Origin: CANLBN01 sp050633525 | Lineage (GTDB): Bacteria; Pseudomonadota; Gammaproteobacteria; Pseudomonadales; Cellvibrionaceae | Assembly (NCBI GenBank): GCA_050633525.1 | Contig: JBOEGR010000021.1 | Span: 101,582 to 165,581, forward strand | Direction of reading: 5' to 3' | Length of the DNA stretch: 64,000 nt | Part shown: positions 1 to 8,721 of the stretch, in pieces | How the letters are laid out: each line of letters begins with the position of its first letter | How positions within the stretch are numbered: the first letter of the stretch is position 1 | The notes under the pieces: generated by a model | The model's input: only the letters and a program-made list of their open reading frames with translations | What the model was told of the DNA's origin: nothing | Databases searched by the model: none | Translations under genes and position numbers: made by a program

Positions 1-1
1 T

Positions 2-187
2 TTTCGTTACCTAGAAAAACCGGTTGATTCTCAGGAATTTGAGCGTGCGGTAATATTGGCTATCAAGCGCCACCAAATGCTGAAAGAAGTGAAATCCTTA
101 AATCAGCGTTATACCGTCAACGCATGGACTCGTCCAGCAACAGCGGGCATCCAAAAACTAAAGCAGTTCTTTAAACAGTCAGCTTAA
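2..187 (+). CDS. Response regulator receiver protein, C-terminal end only (5' truncated by window edge)
   Basis: An open frame enters from the left edge and stops at a TAA ending at 187, leaving 61 residues. The first residues, FRYLEKPVDSQEFERAV, match the end of a CheY-like receiver domain: the Lys-Pro pair is the conserved Lys near beta strand 5, followed by helix 5. The remaining 40 or so residues are basic and helical and resemble a linker to another helix or to an output domain that is absent, so this looks like a receiver followed by a short tail. The kinase partner and output lie outside the window or do not exist. The family call is fairly safe; the specific role is unknown. Confidence 0.6.
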   Translation, partial: FRYLEKPVDSQEFERAVILAIKRHQMLKEVKSLNQRYTVNAWTRPATAGIQKLKQFFKQSA

Positions 188-207
188 GCTGACTGCCCAA
201 GGGCTAT

Positions 208-528
208 CTATGGGCATGAAAATGCTTGATAGCTCTGTTCACCTTCCACAGGGGCGCCGTCGGCAACGATGGTGTTTGCCCCTAGTGTGACAGCCTCGTT
301 TCTGGCTAATACCTGCAACTCTCTAGTGACCTTATCGTTATTGCGTGGAATAAAGCCCAATTTGTGCTTCACATTGGCTTTAATGTTTCCAACTTTTGTA
401 CAGTTTTGTACGCCATCAATGACGGTAATAAGCACTTTTCGACCGTCAGTATTTTCATTGACCCATGTACAGCCAGTTAAAATAAGTAAGGTAGTACTAA
501 GCGTTATTAATATTGAGATTGTTTTCAT
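208..528 (-). CDS. Small DUF4156/YjeI-like lipoprotein
   Basis: This 106-residue protein has a lipoprotein signal peptide: hydrophobic residues 5-18 then a lipobox LTGC with the lipidated Cys at about residue 20. The mature part contains two further Cys (about 43 and 105) that could form a disulfide. The pattern of an early Cys, a central GNI/NDKV segment, and LGANTIV before a C-terminal Cys fits the DUF4156 family (E. coli YjeI type), whose function is unknown. It starts 4 bases after the acetyltransferase stop, with a clear AGGTGAG ribosome binding site inside the end of that gene, so the two are translated from one message. Likely an outer-membrane or periplasmic-face lipoprotein. Confidence 0.7.
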   Translation of the reverse strand: MKTISILITLSTTLLILTGCTWVNENTDGRKVLITVIDGVQNCTKVGNIKANVKHKLGFIPRNNDKVTRELQVLARNEAVTLGANTIVADGAPVEGEQSYQAFSCP

Positions 529-532
529 TTGC

Positions 533-1018
533 TCACCTTTCTTCGCTTGAGTGTTTGCTCGCTATCGTTTCATAAGCATTGTAGCCGCGCTTTTGCCACC
601 ATTGAGCCGCGTGTTCGTTACCTGTGTCCCATCCCACTTGAAAGGCTTCGGCTCCCATAAAAATGAGTTGTTGTTCTATCGCATCGAGTAGTGATTGCCC
701 TATACCTTTATTACGATGCTCGGGTGATACCCACAAACTGTAAATAACGCCTACGGAGGATAGCTTTACCACTGGACGCTGATAAATATGGCCTGTAATA
801 GTGCCAATAATCGTATCGCCCTCTCGGGCAGTTAATACATGAGCAGTCGGCGAGCTAATAGCATGGGCAATAATATCTCGCGCCCTTTGCTGTTTTGAGT
901 CACTGTCACCACCGAACGGCCTTTTAGGTGATTCGTTATCAATGGCTTGCCATAGGCTAGCAAGCAGAGATGAATCTGTTATTTTTGCTTCGAGGATGGT
1001 GTATGAATGTTCTGACAC
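533..1018 (-). CDS. GNAT family N-acetyltransferase
   Basis: The 161-residue protein has the GNAT fold signature: the beta4 strand SLWVSPEHR followed by the acetyl-CoA pyrophosphate loop RNKGIG at about residues 104-109, then a helix and a C-terminal WWQKRGY segment typical of the last strands. It should transfer an acetyl group from acetyl-CoA to an amine on a small molecule or protein; the substrate cannot be read from sequence. The start is GTG at 1018, giving MSEHSYTILEA. It lies upstream of and nearly abuts the DUF4156 lipoprotein, forming a two-gene operon. Confidence 0.8.
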   Translation of the reverse strand: MSEHSYTILEAKITDSSLLASLWQAIDNESPKRPFGGDSDSKQQRARDIIAHAISSPTAHVLTAREGDTIIGTITGHIYQRPVVKLSSVGVIYSLWVSPEHRNKGIGQSLLDAIEQQLIFMGAEAFQVGWDTGNEHAAQWWQKRGYNAYETIASKHSSEER

Positions 1019-1204
1019 GTTATCGGCTGATGGAATCTAATAGTGATGAGTTTATGTTGGAATAAGTGTTAACGCTACCACAGCACTATAGTCATGTGCA
1101 GCAAAAAATAGAAGTGGTAGGGTATATCTGTTCAAATAGAGGCGCAAATTATCTGGGGCGTATCGTATATCTTGAGCGCTCATCACCTACTTCCTGTAGG
1201 CGTA

Positions 1205-1232
1205 AAAAAGGCCGCATAAAGCGGCCTTTTGG
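1205..1232 (-). terminator. Rho-independent terminator downstream of pckA
   Basis: The sequence AAAAGGCCGC-ataaa-GCGGCCTTTT is a GC-rich hairpin with A and T runs on both sides, so it could stop transcription in either direction. It lies 18 bases past the pckA stop codon on the minus strand, where the T run reads CTTTTTT after the stem. Confidence 0.75.
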
Positions 1233-1249
1233 GTTTTGATCAAATGTGA

Positions 1250-2812
1250 TTATGCTTGTGGGCCGGCTTTTGCCACCTCTTCGCTCACATTAAACTTCTT
1301 AATATTTTCAGCAAATAGACCCGCTAGCTTAGTCGCTTGAGCGTCGTAATCGGCTTTATCGTCCCAAGCTTCGCGAGGGTTAACGAACTTGTCGTCAACG
1401 CCAGCAATGGCCTTAGGAATATCTAGGTTTAAGATATCTAAATGTTCTGTTTCCATGCCATCTAAAGAGCCATTCTGGATAGCGGCAACAACGGCTCTAG
1501 TCACAGGGATGGGGAAGCGAGAGCCTTTACCGTTTGCGCCACCTGAACCACCAGTCCAGCCGGTATTCACAAGGTAGACTTTCGCATCAAAATCTTCGAC
1601 GCGTTTCATCAGCAAGTCACCATATTCACGGGCAGGGCGTGGCATAAACGGTGCACCAAAACAGGTCGAGAATGCTGGGTGAATGCCTGCTTCTGCGCCT
1701 AATTCTGTCGAGCCTACACGTGCGGTATAACCTGAAAGAAAGTGGTAAGCAGCAGCTTCTTTACTAAGAATCGCTACCGGAGGTAGTACGCCTGAAACAT
1801 CACAGGTTAAGAAGATAACGTTTTTAGGTTCTCCAGCACGGTTTTCAACTTGTCTCATTTCAACGTGTTCTAGTGGGTAAGAACAGCGCCCGTTTTCCGT
1901 TAGGCTAGTATCATTGTAGTCAGGAACACCGTCATCATTATGGACAACATTTTCTACGATAGCGCCATTGCGAATGGCATCCCAAATAACGGGTTCATTT
2001 TTTTGGCTTAGATCAATCGTTTTTGCATAACAGCCGCCTTCGACATTGAAGACTGAGCCTTTGGCCCATCCGTGCTCATCATCACCAATTAAGTAGCGAT
2101 CAGGGTCGGCTGATAACGTAGTTTTACCTGTTCCAGATAAACCAAAGAATAAGCAGGTGTCGCCGTCTTTGCCTACATTGGCAGAGCAGTGCATAGGCAT
2201 GACGTCTTTTTCAGGTAATAAGAAGTTCTGTACAGAGAACATCGACTTCTTCATCTCGCCTGCGTATTTCATGCCAGCGATTAGTATTTTACGTTGAGCG
2301 AAGTTGATGCAAACAATACCTTCAGAGTTGGTGCCATCTCTTTCTGGTTCACAAACAAAGTTAGCTGCATGAAAAATAGTCCAAGCTTCTTTGCTCTTAG
2401 GGTTGTAATCGCTAGTGCGAATAAACATGTTGTAAGCAAATAGACTATGCCAAGCCGTTTCTGTGCGAACCTTGACCGGTAAGTAGTGGTCTGGGTCTTC
2501 AGCTACATGGTAGTGACCAACAAAGTTATCGACATTAGAAAGGTGCTCATCAACGCGGTCCCATAAGGCATCAAACTTATCGGCTGGGAATGGGCGGTTA
2601 ACTGCTCCCCAGTCTATCGCGTCAGCGCTGGAAGGCTCTTCTACAATAAAGCGATCAGCGGGAGAGCGGCCTGTGCGGGCTCCTGTTTCGGCAACCAATG
2701 CGCCTGTATGTGAGAGTTTTCCTTCGCCACGCTCAAGTGCGTGTTGAATTAGCTCATCGGCACTTAGGTCGGTAAAAGTCGTTACAGAGGTGTCTTCGGC
2801 AACCTGTGTCAT
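1250..2812 (-). CDS. pckA: Phosphoenolpyruvate carboxykinase (ATP)
   Basis: The enzyme decarboxylates oxaloacetate and phosphorylates it with ATP to give PEP, the entry to gluconeogenesis from the TCA cycle. At 520 residues it is close to E. coli PckA (540). The kinase-1a P-loop GLSGTGKTTLSADP is at residues 224-237 and the kinase-2/metal motif GDDEHGW at 243-249; RFPIPVTR near 440 is also typical. The ATG start at 2812 is preceded by no strong Shine-Dalgarno but agrees with the family N-terminus. It is a single-gene unit ended by the hairpin at 1205-1232. In E. coli pck lies beside hslO, as here, which supports a shared ancestral neighbourhood. Confidence 0.97.
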   Translation of the reverse strand: MTQVAEDTSVTTFTDLSADELIQHALERGEGKLSHTGALVAETGARTGRSPADRFIVEEPSSADAIDWGAVNRPFPADKFDALWDRVDEHLSNVDNFVGHYHVAEDPDHYLPVKVRTETAWHSLFAYNMFIRTSDYNPKSKEAWTIFHAANFVCEPERDGTNSEGIVCINFAQRKILIAGMKYAGEMKKSMFSVQNFLLPEKDVMPMHCSANVGKDGDTCLFFGLSGTGKTTLSADPDRYLIGDDEHGWAKGSVFNVEGGCYAKTIDLSQKNEPVIWDAIRNGAIVENVVHNDDGVPDYNDTSLTENGRCSYPLEHVEMRQVENRAGEPKNVIFLTCDVSGVLPPVAILSKEAAAYHFLSGYTARVGSTELGAEAGIHPAFSTCFGAPFMPRPAREYGDLLMKRVEDFDAKVYLVNTGWTGGSGGANGKGSRFPIPVTRAVVAAIQNGSLDGMETEHLDILNLDIPKAIAGVDDKFVNPREAWDDKADYDAQATKLAGLFAENIKKFNVSEEVAKAGPQA

Positions 2813-3053
2813 GTGTTGGTCCTATTTTCTAGAGTGGTAGTGGAAGGCAATCAAGGCCGAATGCCGCCCTTACTACTCAGTAATAAAGTTAAAAATAGAT
2901 GACTCTGAAATCAGCCTCTATTTACAGGGCCGCACATTATGTCAGAATCGTTGACCGAAGCGAAGCCTAAAGAGCCGATTTTTTGATCAGTTTTAAGTGT
3001 TTTTACTTGGAAATAGCATAAATTCTAGTAGAATTTTGGTTTTTATTATGCCT

Positions 3054-3923
3054 CTAATGCTGAGTTTTAGGCGCAAACAGGCTCTCTAGATCTTGTTTAT
3101 CGTAGGTATATTGGAAACCACAAAATTCGCAATCGACACTGATAATGCCTTGTTCTAGCAATAACTGCTCGGCATCTTCTTTGCCTAGGTGTTGTAAGGC
3201 GCGGCTACTTCTCTGCTTTGAGCAGCTACAACCAAATGCAAATTCTGATGGTTCGTAGAAACGAACCCCTTCTTCGTGGAAGAGGCGAGTGAGTACGTGC
3301 TTATGATCCAAAGTTAATAGTTCTTCTGCCGTTATCGTATTAGCCAGCTGGACACGATTTTCCCACGCTGCACGATTGGTTTGTTCGTCGGCGGTTTGTT
3401 GGGGAAGCTGTTGCAATAATAAGCCGCTGGCAGTATCGCCATTGCTCACCAACCATATACGTGTCGGTAGCTGCTCCGATTGTTCGAAATAATGCTCTAG
3501 GCAATCAGATAGTGACGGCGCATCTAGAGGAACGATACCCTGATAGCGATTGCCCTGATCGGGGTCAATGGTAATAGAAAGGACGCCTTTGCCGATGAGC
3601 GAGGGCAGGTCATCCCCTTTCATTGGAACGTCATCGTTTGTTTTGATGATGCCGCGCAGTCTTTTGTTGTGGTCGGCTTCAGCCATGATCAGAGGTGCTG
3701 GTCCATCACCGCGCGCTTGCAGTGTTAATAAACCATCGAATTTTAATGTGCTCGATAGTAGAGCAACAGCGGCCATAAATTCTCCCAATAGTGGTTGAAT
3801 GTTGGCTGGGTAAGTTTTTCCTTTTTGGATTTCACCTAAGCTAGTCTCTAAGGTAATAATTTCACCTCGAATATCCGTATTGTCGAAAATGAAACGGTGT
3901 AATAGGTCGTTGTCGTTTGGCAT
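3054..3923 (-). CDS. hslO: Hsp33 redox-activated chaperone
   Basis: Hsp33 is a cytoplasmic holdase switched on by oxidative unfolding. The C-terminal zinc switch is intact: CSC at residues 232 and 234 and CEFC at 265 and 268, the CxC-x(30)-CxxC pattern expected. The start is set at the ATG at 3923 (MPNDNDLLHRFIF), which matches the E. coli start MPQHDQLHRYLF and gives 289 residues (E. coli 292). A longer reading from a TTG at 3974 would add 17 residues with no family counterpart and no ribosome site. The upstream neighbour on this strand is the chemoreceptor gene, separated by about 120 bases and a possible terminator. Confidence 0.95.
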   Translation of the reverse strand: MPNDNDLLHRFIFDNTDIRGEIITLETSLGEIQKGKTYPANIQPLLGEFMAAVALLSSTLKFDGLLTLQARGDGPAPLIMAEADHNKRLRGIIKTNDDVPMKGDDLPSLIGKGVLSITIDPDQGNRYQGIVPLDAPSLSDCLEHYFEQSEQLPTRIWLVSNGDTASGLLLQQLPQQTADEQTNRAAWENRVQLANTITAEELLTLDHKHVLTRLFHEEGVRFYEPSEFAFGCSCSKQRSSRALQHLGKEDAEQLLLEQGIISVDCEFCGFQYTYDKQDLESLFAPKTQH

Positions 3924-4008
3924 ATGAGAGAGGGATGGAATTGTAAAGTTGAAAGTATGTATCGCAACTGACAATTCTAACAGACTAAGGAAATAGAGGT
4001 GGGTGTTT

Positions 4009-4030
4009 AAAGGGCCTTTTCGACCCTTTT
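4009..4030 (-). terminator. Possible weak terminator after the chemoreceptor gene
   Basis: AAAGGG and CCCTTT arms flank a nine-base loop just past the stop of the chemoreceptor gene. Stem is short and the following T run is only three bases, so the assignment is tentative. Confidence 0.4.
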
Positions 4031-4047
4031 ATGTAAGAGGGAGGTGT

Positions 4048-5742
4048 TTACACTTGGAACTGATTTAAATTGGTATGTAGCTCAATGACTTTTTCGGCAA
4101 TATTTTGATTTGAAGTTGACGTTTTTTGTGCACCTTCATTCGTTGTTTCGGCGATGCTTTTAATACTTGTTAAACTATCATTGATTTGTTGTGAAACAAC
4201 GGATTGCTCTTCAGCTGCGGTGGCTATCTGTAGGTTGAGGTCGGATATTTCAGATACGGCATCACTGGCGTCTTGAAATGCTTCAGTTGTTTCAACACTT
4301 TTTGATAGGCACATCTCGGTGCTTTGGTTGCCTTTCTTCATGCTGGATACTGCATTACCGGCTTCTTTTTGTAGGCCTTCAACGAGTGCCTGAATATCGC
4401 CAGTAGACGTTTGTGTGCGTTGTGCTAATGAGCGCACCTCGTCTGCTACTACTGCAAAGCCTCTACCGGTATCACCTGCGCGTGCTGCTTCAATAGCCGC
4501 ATTTAATGCTAGCAAGTTTGTTTGCTCGGCGATTGCCCGAATAGTATCCAGGACACTGCCGATATTATTGGTTTCTTCTGCTAGTGCTTCTATCACGCCA
4601 GAGGCTTGTTCCATTTCGCCCGCTAGTTGTTTTATGATGGTGTGTGTTTCTGATGCGGCCGCTTTACCTTCGTCAACGCGTTGTTTAACCGATTCAGCCA
4701 CAACGGCGGCATCCGACGTACTTTTGGCAACACTATTAATGGTTTCACTCATTTCAGAGACGGCATTCGCGACGACTTCTGTTTCAGAGTATTGCTTTTG
4801 AACATTTCCAACGGTTTCATTCATGACGCCAATCGCTTCCTCAGACGCTGCACCTAAAACCTCTGCTGATTCATTTACGTTGGTAATAATGCCTCTTAGT
4901 TTTTGCAAAAAGAGGTTGAATGATCTAGCAACATCGCCAGTTTCATCCTTTGCGGAATCATCTAATTGCATTGTTAAATCGCCATCGCCAACGGAGACTT
5001 CCTGCAAACGGTCTTTGAGTATTTTGATGGGGCTTGTTATGGAGCGGCCGATTAAAAAAGGCACTATAAGAGAAAGTATGACGGAGATAACAAAGACAAC
5101 AATAATTTGTTTGAGTCCACTTTGCTCATCGTGTTCAGCTTGCAGTGCTGCTTTTAAGGTGAAATCTTGAATACGATTGACGGCGTCAATGAGTTTATGA
5201 TCTAAGTCATCTTGTAATTTTTCGAGTTCTTTGATTAATGTTGATGCCTCTTCTGTATAAGCAGCAGCAAGAATGCCTAATAAAACATTATTCTTTTTTG
5301 CGATATCGTGGTGTATATTTTCTATTTCTTTCAGCGCAATACCAATTTGTTTGTATTCTACTTTTGCTTCTTCTGAATGTAATTTATCGATAGCTTCATC
5401 AACAAATACTTCGGCACTTTTAATTTCCTTTTCGACTTTGTTTGATAATGTTTTAACCTTTGTAATTAGCGTGTCTAATTCTGCTTTTGCTTCTGTATGG
5501 CCCTTCTCTACAAGTAAGGATTTTACGATAGCCCTCTCAAAGAAAATGGTTTGCTCTAGCTGATGCTCAGTGAGCAAGGTGAGTGCCCGAGTTAGTGGTA
5601 TATCTTCTTCGGCAATATCAAATAACTCTGCACCAATCTTTTCCATTTGGATAATGCCTATTGAACCCACTAGTATAATGAGAGCAAGTTGTAGGCCGGC
5701 GGCGATATAAATTTTGTACGCAATTTTTACATTTGATAACAC
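4048..5742 (-). CDS. Methyl-accepting chemotaxis protein, 4HB-type sensor
   Basis: A 564-residue chemoreceptor. TM1 is at about residues 12-30, a helical periplasmic region of about 170 residues (four-helix-bundle MCP type) follows, TM2 is at about 210-232 and is followed by a HAMP segment (ITSPIKILKDRL) and the long coiled-coil signalling domain. The hairpin tip that contacts CheA and CheW reads NLLALNAAIEAARAG ... GRGFAVVADEVRSLAQRT around 400-434 and is fully conserved. Glu/Gln-rich helices on either side provide methylation sites. The gene starts 11 bases after the stop of a BLUF photoreceptor gene on the same strand, so the two are probably co-transcribed; this suggests, but does not prove, a light-linked taxis input. 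No CheA, CheW or CheY gene is in the window. Confidence 0.95.
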   Translation of the reverse strand: MLSNVKIAYKIYIAAGLQLALIILVGSIGIIQMEKIGAELFDIAEEDIPLTRALTLLTEHQLEQTIFFERAIVKSLLVEKGHTEAKAELDTLITKVKTLSNKVEKEIKSAEVFVDEAIDKLHSEEAKVEYKQIGIALKEIENIHHDIAKKNNVLLGILAAAYTEEASTLIKELEKLQDDLDHKLIDAVNRIQDFTLKAALQAEHDEQSGLKQIIVVFVISVILSLIVPFLIGRSITSPIKILKDRLQEVSVGDGDLTMQLDDSAKDETGDVARSFNLFLQKLRGIITNVNESAEVLGAASEEAIGVMNETVGNVQKQYSETEVVANAVSEMSETINSVAKSTSDAAVVAESVKQRVDEGKAAASETHTIIKQLAGEMEQASGVIEALAEETNNIGSVLDTIRAIAEQTNLLALNAAIEAARAGDTGRGFAVVADEVRSLAQRTQTSTGDIQALVEGLQKEAGNAVSSMKKGNQSTEMCLSKSVETTEAFQDASDAVSEISDLNLQIATAAEEQSVVSQQINDSLTSIKSIAETTNEGAQKTSTSNQNIAEKVIELHTNLNQFQV

Positions 5743-5753
5743 GTTACTACCCT

Positions 5754-6215
5754 TTAGAAAATAAGTTCGTTGGATTTGTTTTTGAAATGAGCGAGCAATG
5801 ATTCTGCTACATGGGGTTTGTCCGATAAGTAGCGATTGCTGTCTTGTTGTTCGAAGAAAGTAGAAAACCCTTGAATGCTGCCGATTGATTCCTTATCTAA
5901 CTGACGGAAACCCATCTTCCAATTGGGGAAATTACGCTCTTCAATAGTGTGCTTAGATAGGCAATTCACTCTGCTGTGTCTAGAGTCTGTTTTGATTTTT
6001 TCATACAGTGGGATAACGGTATCTTCCTCTCCTTCTAAAGCCTGAATAAAGGTGCCTTGGCCGTTATATAGCAGTAAACCTGTTATATTTTGCTTGCCAT
6101 TATTCTCATGACATGTGTGCAAGAGATTGACAAGTTCATCATTATCGAAGCGTTTGTTGGAGGAACTTACATAACAAAGGGATATCATAAATTGGCTCAA
6201 ATGAGTATTTCTCAT
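5754..6215 (-). CDS. BLUF domain blue-light photoreceptor
   Basis: BLUF proteins bind FAD and sense blue light. The 153-residue protein is a stand-alone BLUF domain plus a short helical tail. Visible key residues, numbered from this start, are the flavin-contact Tyr15 in CYVSS, Asn38/39 before NITGLLLY, Gln58 in FIQALEGEE, and the FPNWKMGF motif with Trp99 and Met101. All photocycle residues known from PixD and AppA are therefore present. An internal ATG at residue 10 (MISLCYVS) is an equally plausible start, closer to the usual family N-terminus; neither has a strong ribosome site. No output domain is fused, so signalling must go through a partner; the chemoreceptor immediately downstream (11 bases) is the obvious candidate. 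Confidence 0.9.
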   Translation of the reverse strand: MRNTHLSQFMISLCYVSSSNKRFDNDELVNLLHTCHENNGKQNITGLLLYNGQGTFIQALEGEEDTVIPLYEKIKTDSRHSRVNCLSKHTIEERNFPNWKMGFRQLDKESIGSIQGFSTFFEQQDSNRYLSDKPHVAESLLAHFKNKSNELIF

Positions 6216-6425
6216 TCAAGTGTAGAAGACAAATATGATCTTGCAACTATGTGTGACTTGGTTTTGAGGGTTTTTCTTTTGCTGATATCGAGGCTTTGGA
6301 TGACAAAGGAAAATACAGTGTTAAGAGAATGTATTGGTATGATGTAAAACGATATTAAATGGCTTGGCTGTCTTTGTTAGACGATGGTCGAATAATTTAT
6401 TTATCACAGTGGCTATTGCTGATAC

Positions 6426-6830
6426 TTAATCATTGTCGCTTATTTCATCCATTAAATCTCTGAAACGATGAATCTGCCGGCGTTGCTTTTTAGTGGGCCG
6501 GCCGTCGGTATGTAGACCGGAGGCACTTTTTAATAGTTTGCGTTGTTCTTCATGCTCTTTGCGTTTTTCAATGCTGGCTTCAGTCTCTTGATAGAGTAGG
6601 GCTGCTTCAGGCGCACCACGCCGCTGGTCTGATAAGGCGATCACGGTTACTTCTTTCGTATCCCAGCCTTGTTTGATCGTGAGGGTGGTATTATTGGTAA
6701 TATCTTTGCTGGCCTTGACGCGTTGTCCATCACAGTGGACTTTGCCCCCTTCGATTGCTTGTTTGGCGAGGTTACGCGTTTTAAAAAAGCGTGCCGCCCA
6801 AAGCCATTTATCTATCCTTACTTTTTCCAT
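6426..6830 (-). CDS. hslR: Ribosome-associated heat shock protein Hsp15
   Basis: Hsp15 binds stalled 50S subunits carrying nascent chain and peptidyl-tRNA. The N-terminal S4 RNA-binding domain is plain: VRIDKWLWAARFFKTRNLAKQAIEGGKV, followed by the family's basic C-terminal tail (RPTKKQRRQIHRFRDL). With the ATG at 6830 (MEKVRIDKWLW) the protein is 134 residues, matching E. coli (133), and an AGG lies 9 bases upstream. An upstream ATG at 6857 would add nine residues and overlap the yrfG stop. It follows yrfG directly, the same order as in E. coli yrfG-hslR-hslO. Confidence 0.93.
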   Translation of the reverse strand: MEKVRIDKWLWAARFFKTRNLAKQAIEGGKVHCDGQRVKASKDITNNTTLTIKQGWDTKEVTVIALSDQRRGAPEAALLYQETEASIEKRKEHEEQRKLLKSASGLHTDGRPTKKQRRQIHRFRDLMDEISDND

Positions 6831-6846
6831 TGTAGATAACCTGTTT

Positions 6847-7500
6847 TTATAAACCATTCATTATTTCATCAAAATGATGAATGGCGGGTACATCATTTAA
6901 TATACGTTGCTTTTGGCTATCGGGTTGATGGATCCCGAGTATATGTTGAATGCCGAATTCAAGTGCGGCATTTAATACGGTGATATTGTCATCAATAAAA
7001 ATAGTGCGCTCTGGCTCAAATTGTATATGTTCAGATAGGGCCTGCCAAAAGCCTTGCTGTTCTTTGGGTAGCTGGAACTGATGTGACGAAATAACCTGAT
7101 CGAAATAAGGTTCTATATCAGTCTCTTCAAATTTTAATTGAACTCCAGCAGGATGAGAGTTTGTGACTAGGTAAATCTTTTTATTATTTTTGCGCAAAGC
7201 GCTCAAGAAATCAGCAACGTAAGGGCGTTGCTTGATTTTATGCCTAGTCTCTTTTTTCAGTAAGGGTATGTCTATTCCAAGACTGTGTGACCAGTAGTCG
7301 AGGCAATACCAATTAAGTGTACCTTCTAGCTCGCGGATGTGCTGGTGTAATAAGCGTTCTGATTCGTCAATGCTTATTTTCTGTATTTCGGCGTAACGCT
7401 TTGGAAGGTGTGTCATCCAAAAATGGTTGTCATAATGAAGGTCTAAAAGGGTCCCATCCATATCGAGTAAAACGGTATCTATGTGTTTCCAGTTGATCAT
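6847..7500 (-). CDS. yrfG: GMP/IMP nucleotidase YrfG, HAD superfamily
   Basis: A 217-residue HAD phosphatase. Motif I is LLDMDGTLLDL with nucleophile Asp13 and acid/base Asp15; motif II is LVTNSHP near 107-113; the Lys is in PKEQQGFW; motif IV is FIDDN. The segment GTLNWYCLDYWS is highly characteristic of E. coli YrfG, which dephosphorylates GMP and IMP. It precedes hslR with the genes touching, the E. coli arrangement, so one operon is likely. Confidence 0.92.
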   Translation of the reverse strand: MINWKHIDTVLLDMDGTLLDLHYDNHFWMTHLPKRYAEIQKISIDESERLLHQHIRELEGTLNWYCLDYWSHSLGIDIPLLKKETRHKIKQRPYVADFLSALRKNNKKIYLVTNSHPAGVQLKFEETDIEPYFDQVISSHQFQLPKEQQGFWQALSEHIQFEPERTIFIDDNITVLNAALEFGIQHILGIHQPDSQKQRILNDVPAIHHFDEIMNGL

Positions 7501-7636
7501 ATATCTTCTCGTTGATGAGGTTTTTGCGGGCTAGAACTGGTGGCCGTTAGTGATTATCATAACTTTTAAGTTAGGAGCCCACTAGCCCAAGTTGGTATAA
7601 ATGTTAAGACTTAAGGGTAATCACTAGGAGAGAAAT

Positions 7637-8572
7637 GTGGCAGATTTAAGTGTCGATAGTGTTAATGCAGCACTGTTGAGTGATGTGGCAAGACTCGCCG
7701 TATCAGCGGGTGATTTGATAATGGGTGTTTATGGTCGTGGTTCTGATATTGCGATTGATAGTAAAGATGACGACTCTCCTCTGACAGAGGCAGACCTGCT
7801 GGCTCATGAATTTTTGTTTAAGCAGCTATCACTGCTAACACCGAGTATCCCGATTCTATCTGAAGAAGGGGCTTTGCCAGATTACGAGATTCGAAAGCAG
7901 TGGTCATATTATTGGTTGATTGACCCCTTGGATGGGACAAAGGAGTTTATCAGTCGAAATGGTGAGTTTACCGTGAATATTGCTTTGATTTATCAGCATA
8001 GGTCGATCTTGGGTGTCGTGTATGCGCCTGTAAAGAAGGTGCTGTATAAAGCAATCAATACGGGAGGAGAGTATGACTGTTGCATAAGAGCCAAGTCAGT
8101 AAGAGCTAATATGACGCTCATGGATACAGACGAATCCGAGCAGCAGTTAAGTTCAGATAAAGAGCGCTATAAGCAACAAGGTCAACCCTTTAGGCTTGTG
8201 TTGAGTCGCCATCATGGGGCGGGTCTTGTGTCAACGTTGTGCGATGACCTGCAAGAACATTTTGGTGTGTTAACAACAAAGGCCTTAGGCAGTTCGCTTA
8301 AGCTTTGTGCGGTAGCAGAGGGTGGGGCGGATTTATATCCTCGATTTGGCCCAACATCCGAGTGGGATACTGCCGCAGGGCAGGCCATTGTTGAGGCAGC
8401 AGGAGGAGAGGTTGTCACTACTCAGCTTGAGCCGCTACGTTATAATACAAAAAATAATATCTTAAACCCTGATTTTTATGTCTTGAGTGATAAGGTAAGT
8501 AAGGCTGATTCTGGTTCCGGGTTAGGGGCTTACCTTTCTCTTTTAAGTAGCTTTGCAAGTCAAGCTCCTTAG
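7637..8572 (+). CDS. cysQ: 3'(2'),5'-bisphosphate nucleotidase CysQ
   Basis: CysQ removes the 3'-phosphate of PAP made during sulfate activation; it belongs to the inositol monophosphatase fold. The metal-binding motifs are intact: LSEEG near 75, WLIDPLDGTKEF near 93-104, and SEWDTAAGQAIVEAAGG near 242-258. Length 311 is longer than E. coli CysQ (246); the extra residues are in a loop around 150-180 (DTDESEQQLSSDKERY) and at the C-terminus. The start is GTG at 7637 behind a good AGGAGAG ribosome site (7626-7632). It is divergent from yrfG. Confidence 0.9.
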   Translation: MADLSVDSVNAALLSDVARLAVSAGDLIMGVYGRGSDIAIDSKDDDSPLTEADLLAHEFLFKQLSLLTPSIPILSEEGALPDYEIRKQWSYYWLIDPLDGTKEFISRNGEFTVNIALIYQHRSILGVVYAPVKKVLYKAINTGGEYDCCIRAKSVRANMTLMDTDESEQQLSSDKERYKQQGQPFRLVLSRHHGAGLVSTLCDDLQEHFGVLTTKALGSSLKLCAVAEGGADLYPRFGPTSEWDTAAGQAIVEAAGGEVVTTQLEPLRYNTKNNILNPDFYVLSDKVSKADSGSGLGAYLSLLSSFASQAP

Positions 8573-8721
8573 CTTGTGTTGGCTTTGACTTTGTATACAA
8601 TGGGCCTCTAACAAAAATATGACTTAAGTCTCGTTTCTGTTTTTTTATTTCGCTTTGCCCTATTTTTAGGATGATTTATTCAGCTATCGGCTTGCAGTTT
8701 ACATAAGATAAGCGTTTAATT

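Noticed and set aside
1389..1577. Forward open frame opposite pckA
   Set aside because: It is the complement of a well-supported coding gene, with Ser/Ala/Pro-rich composition of a shadow frame and no ribosome site.
6090..6347. Forward frame of 85 residues across the BLUF gene start
   Set aside because: It overlaps the reverse BLUF gene, and no ribosome site or family pattern supports it.
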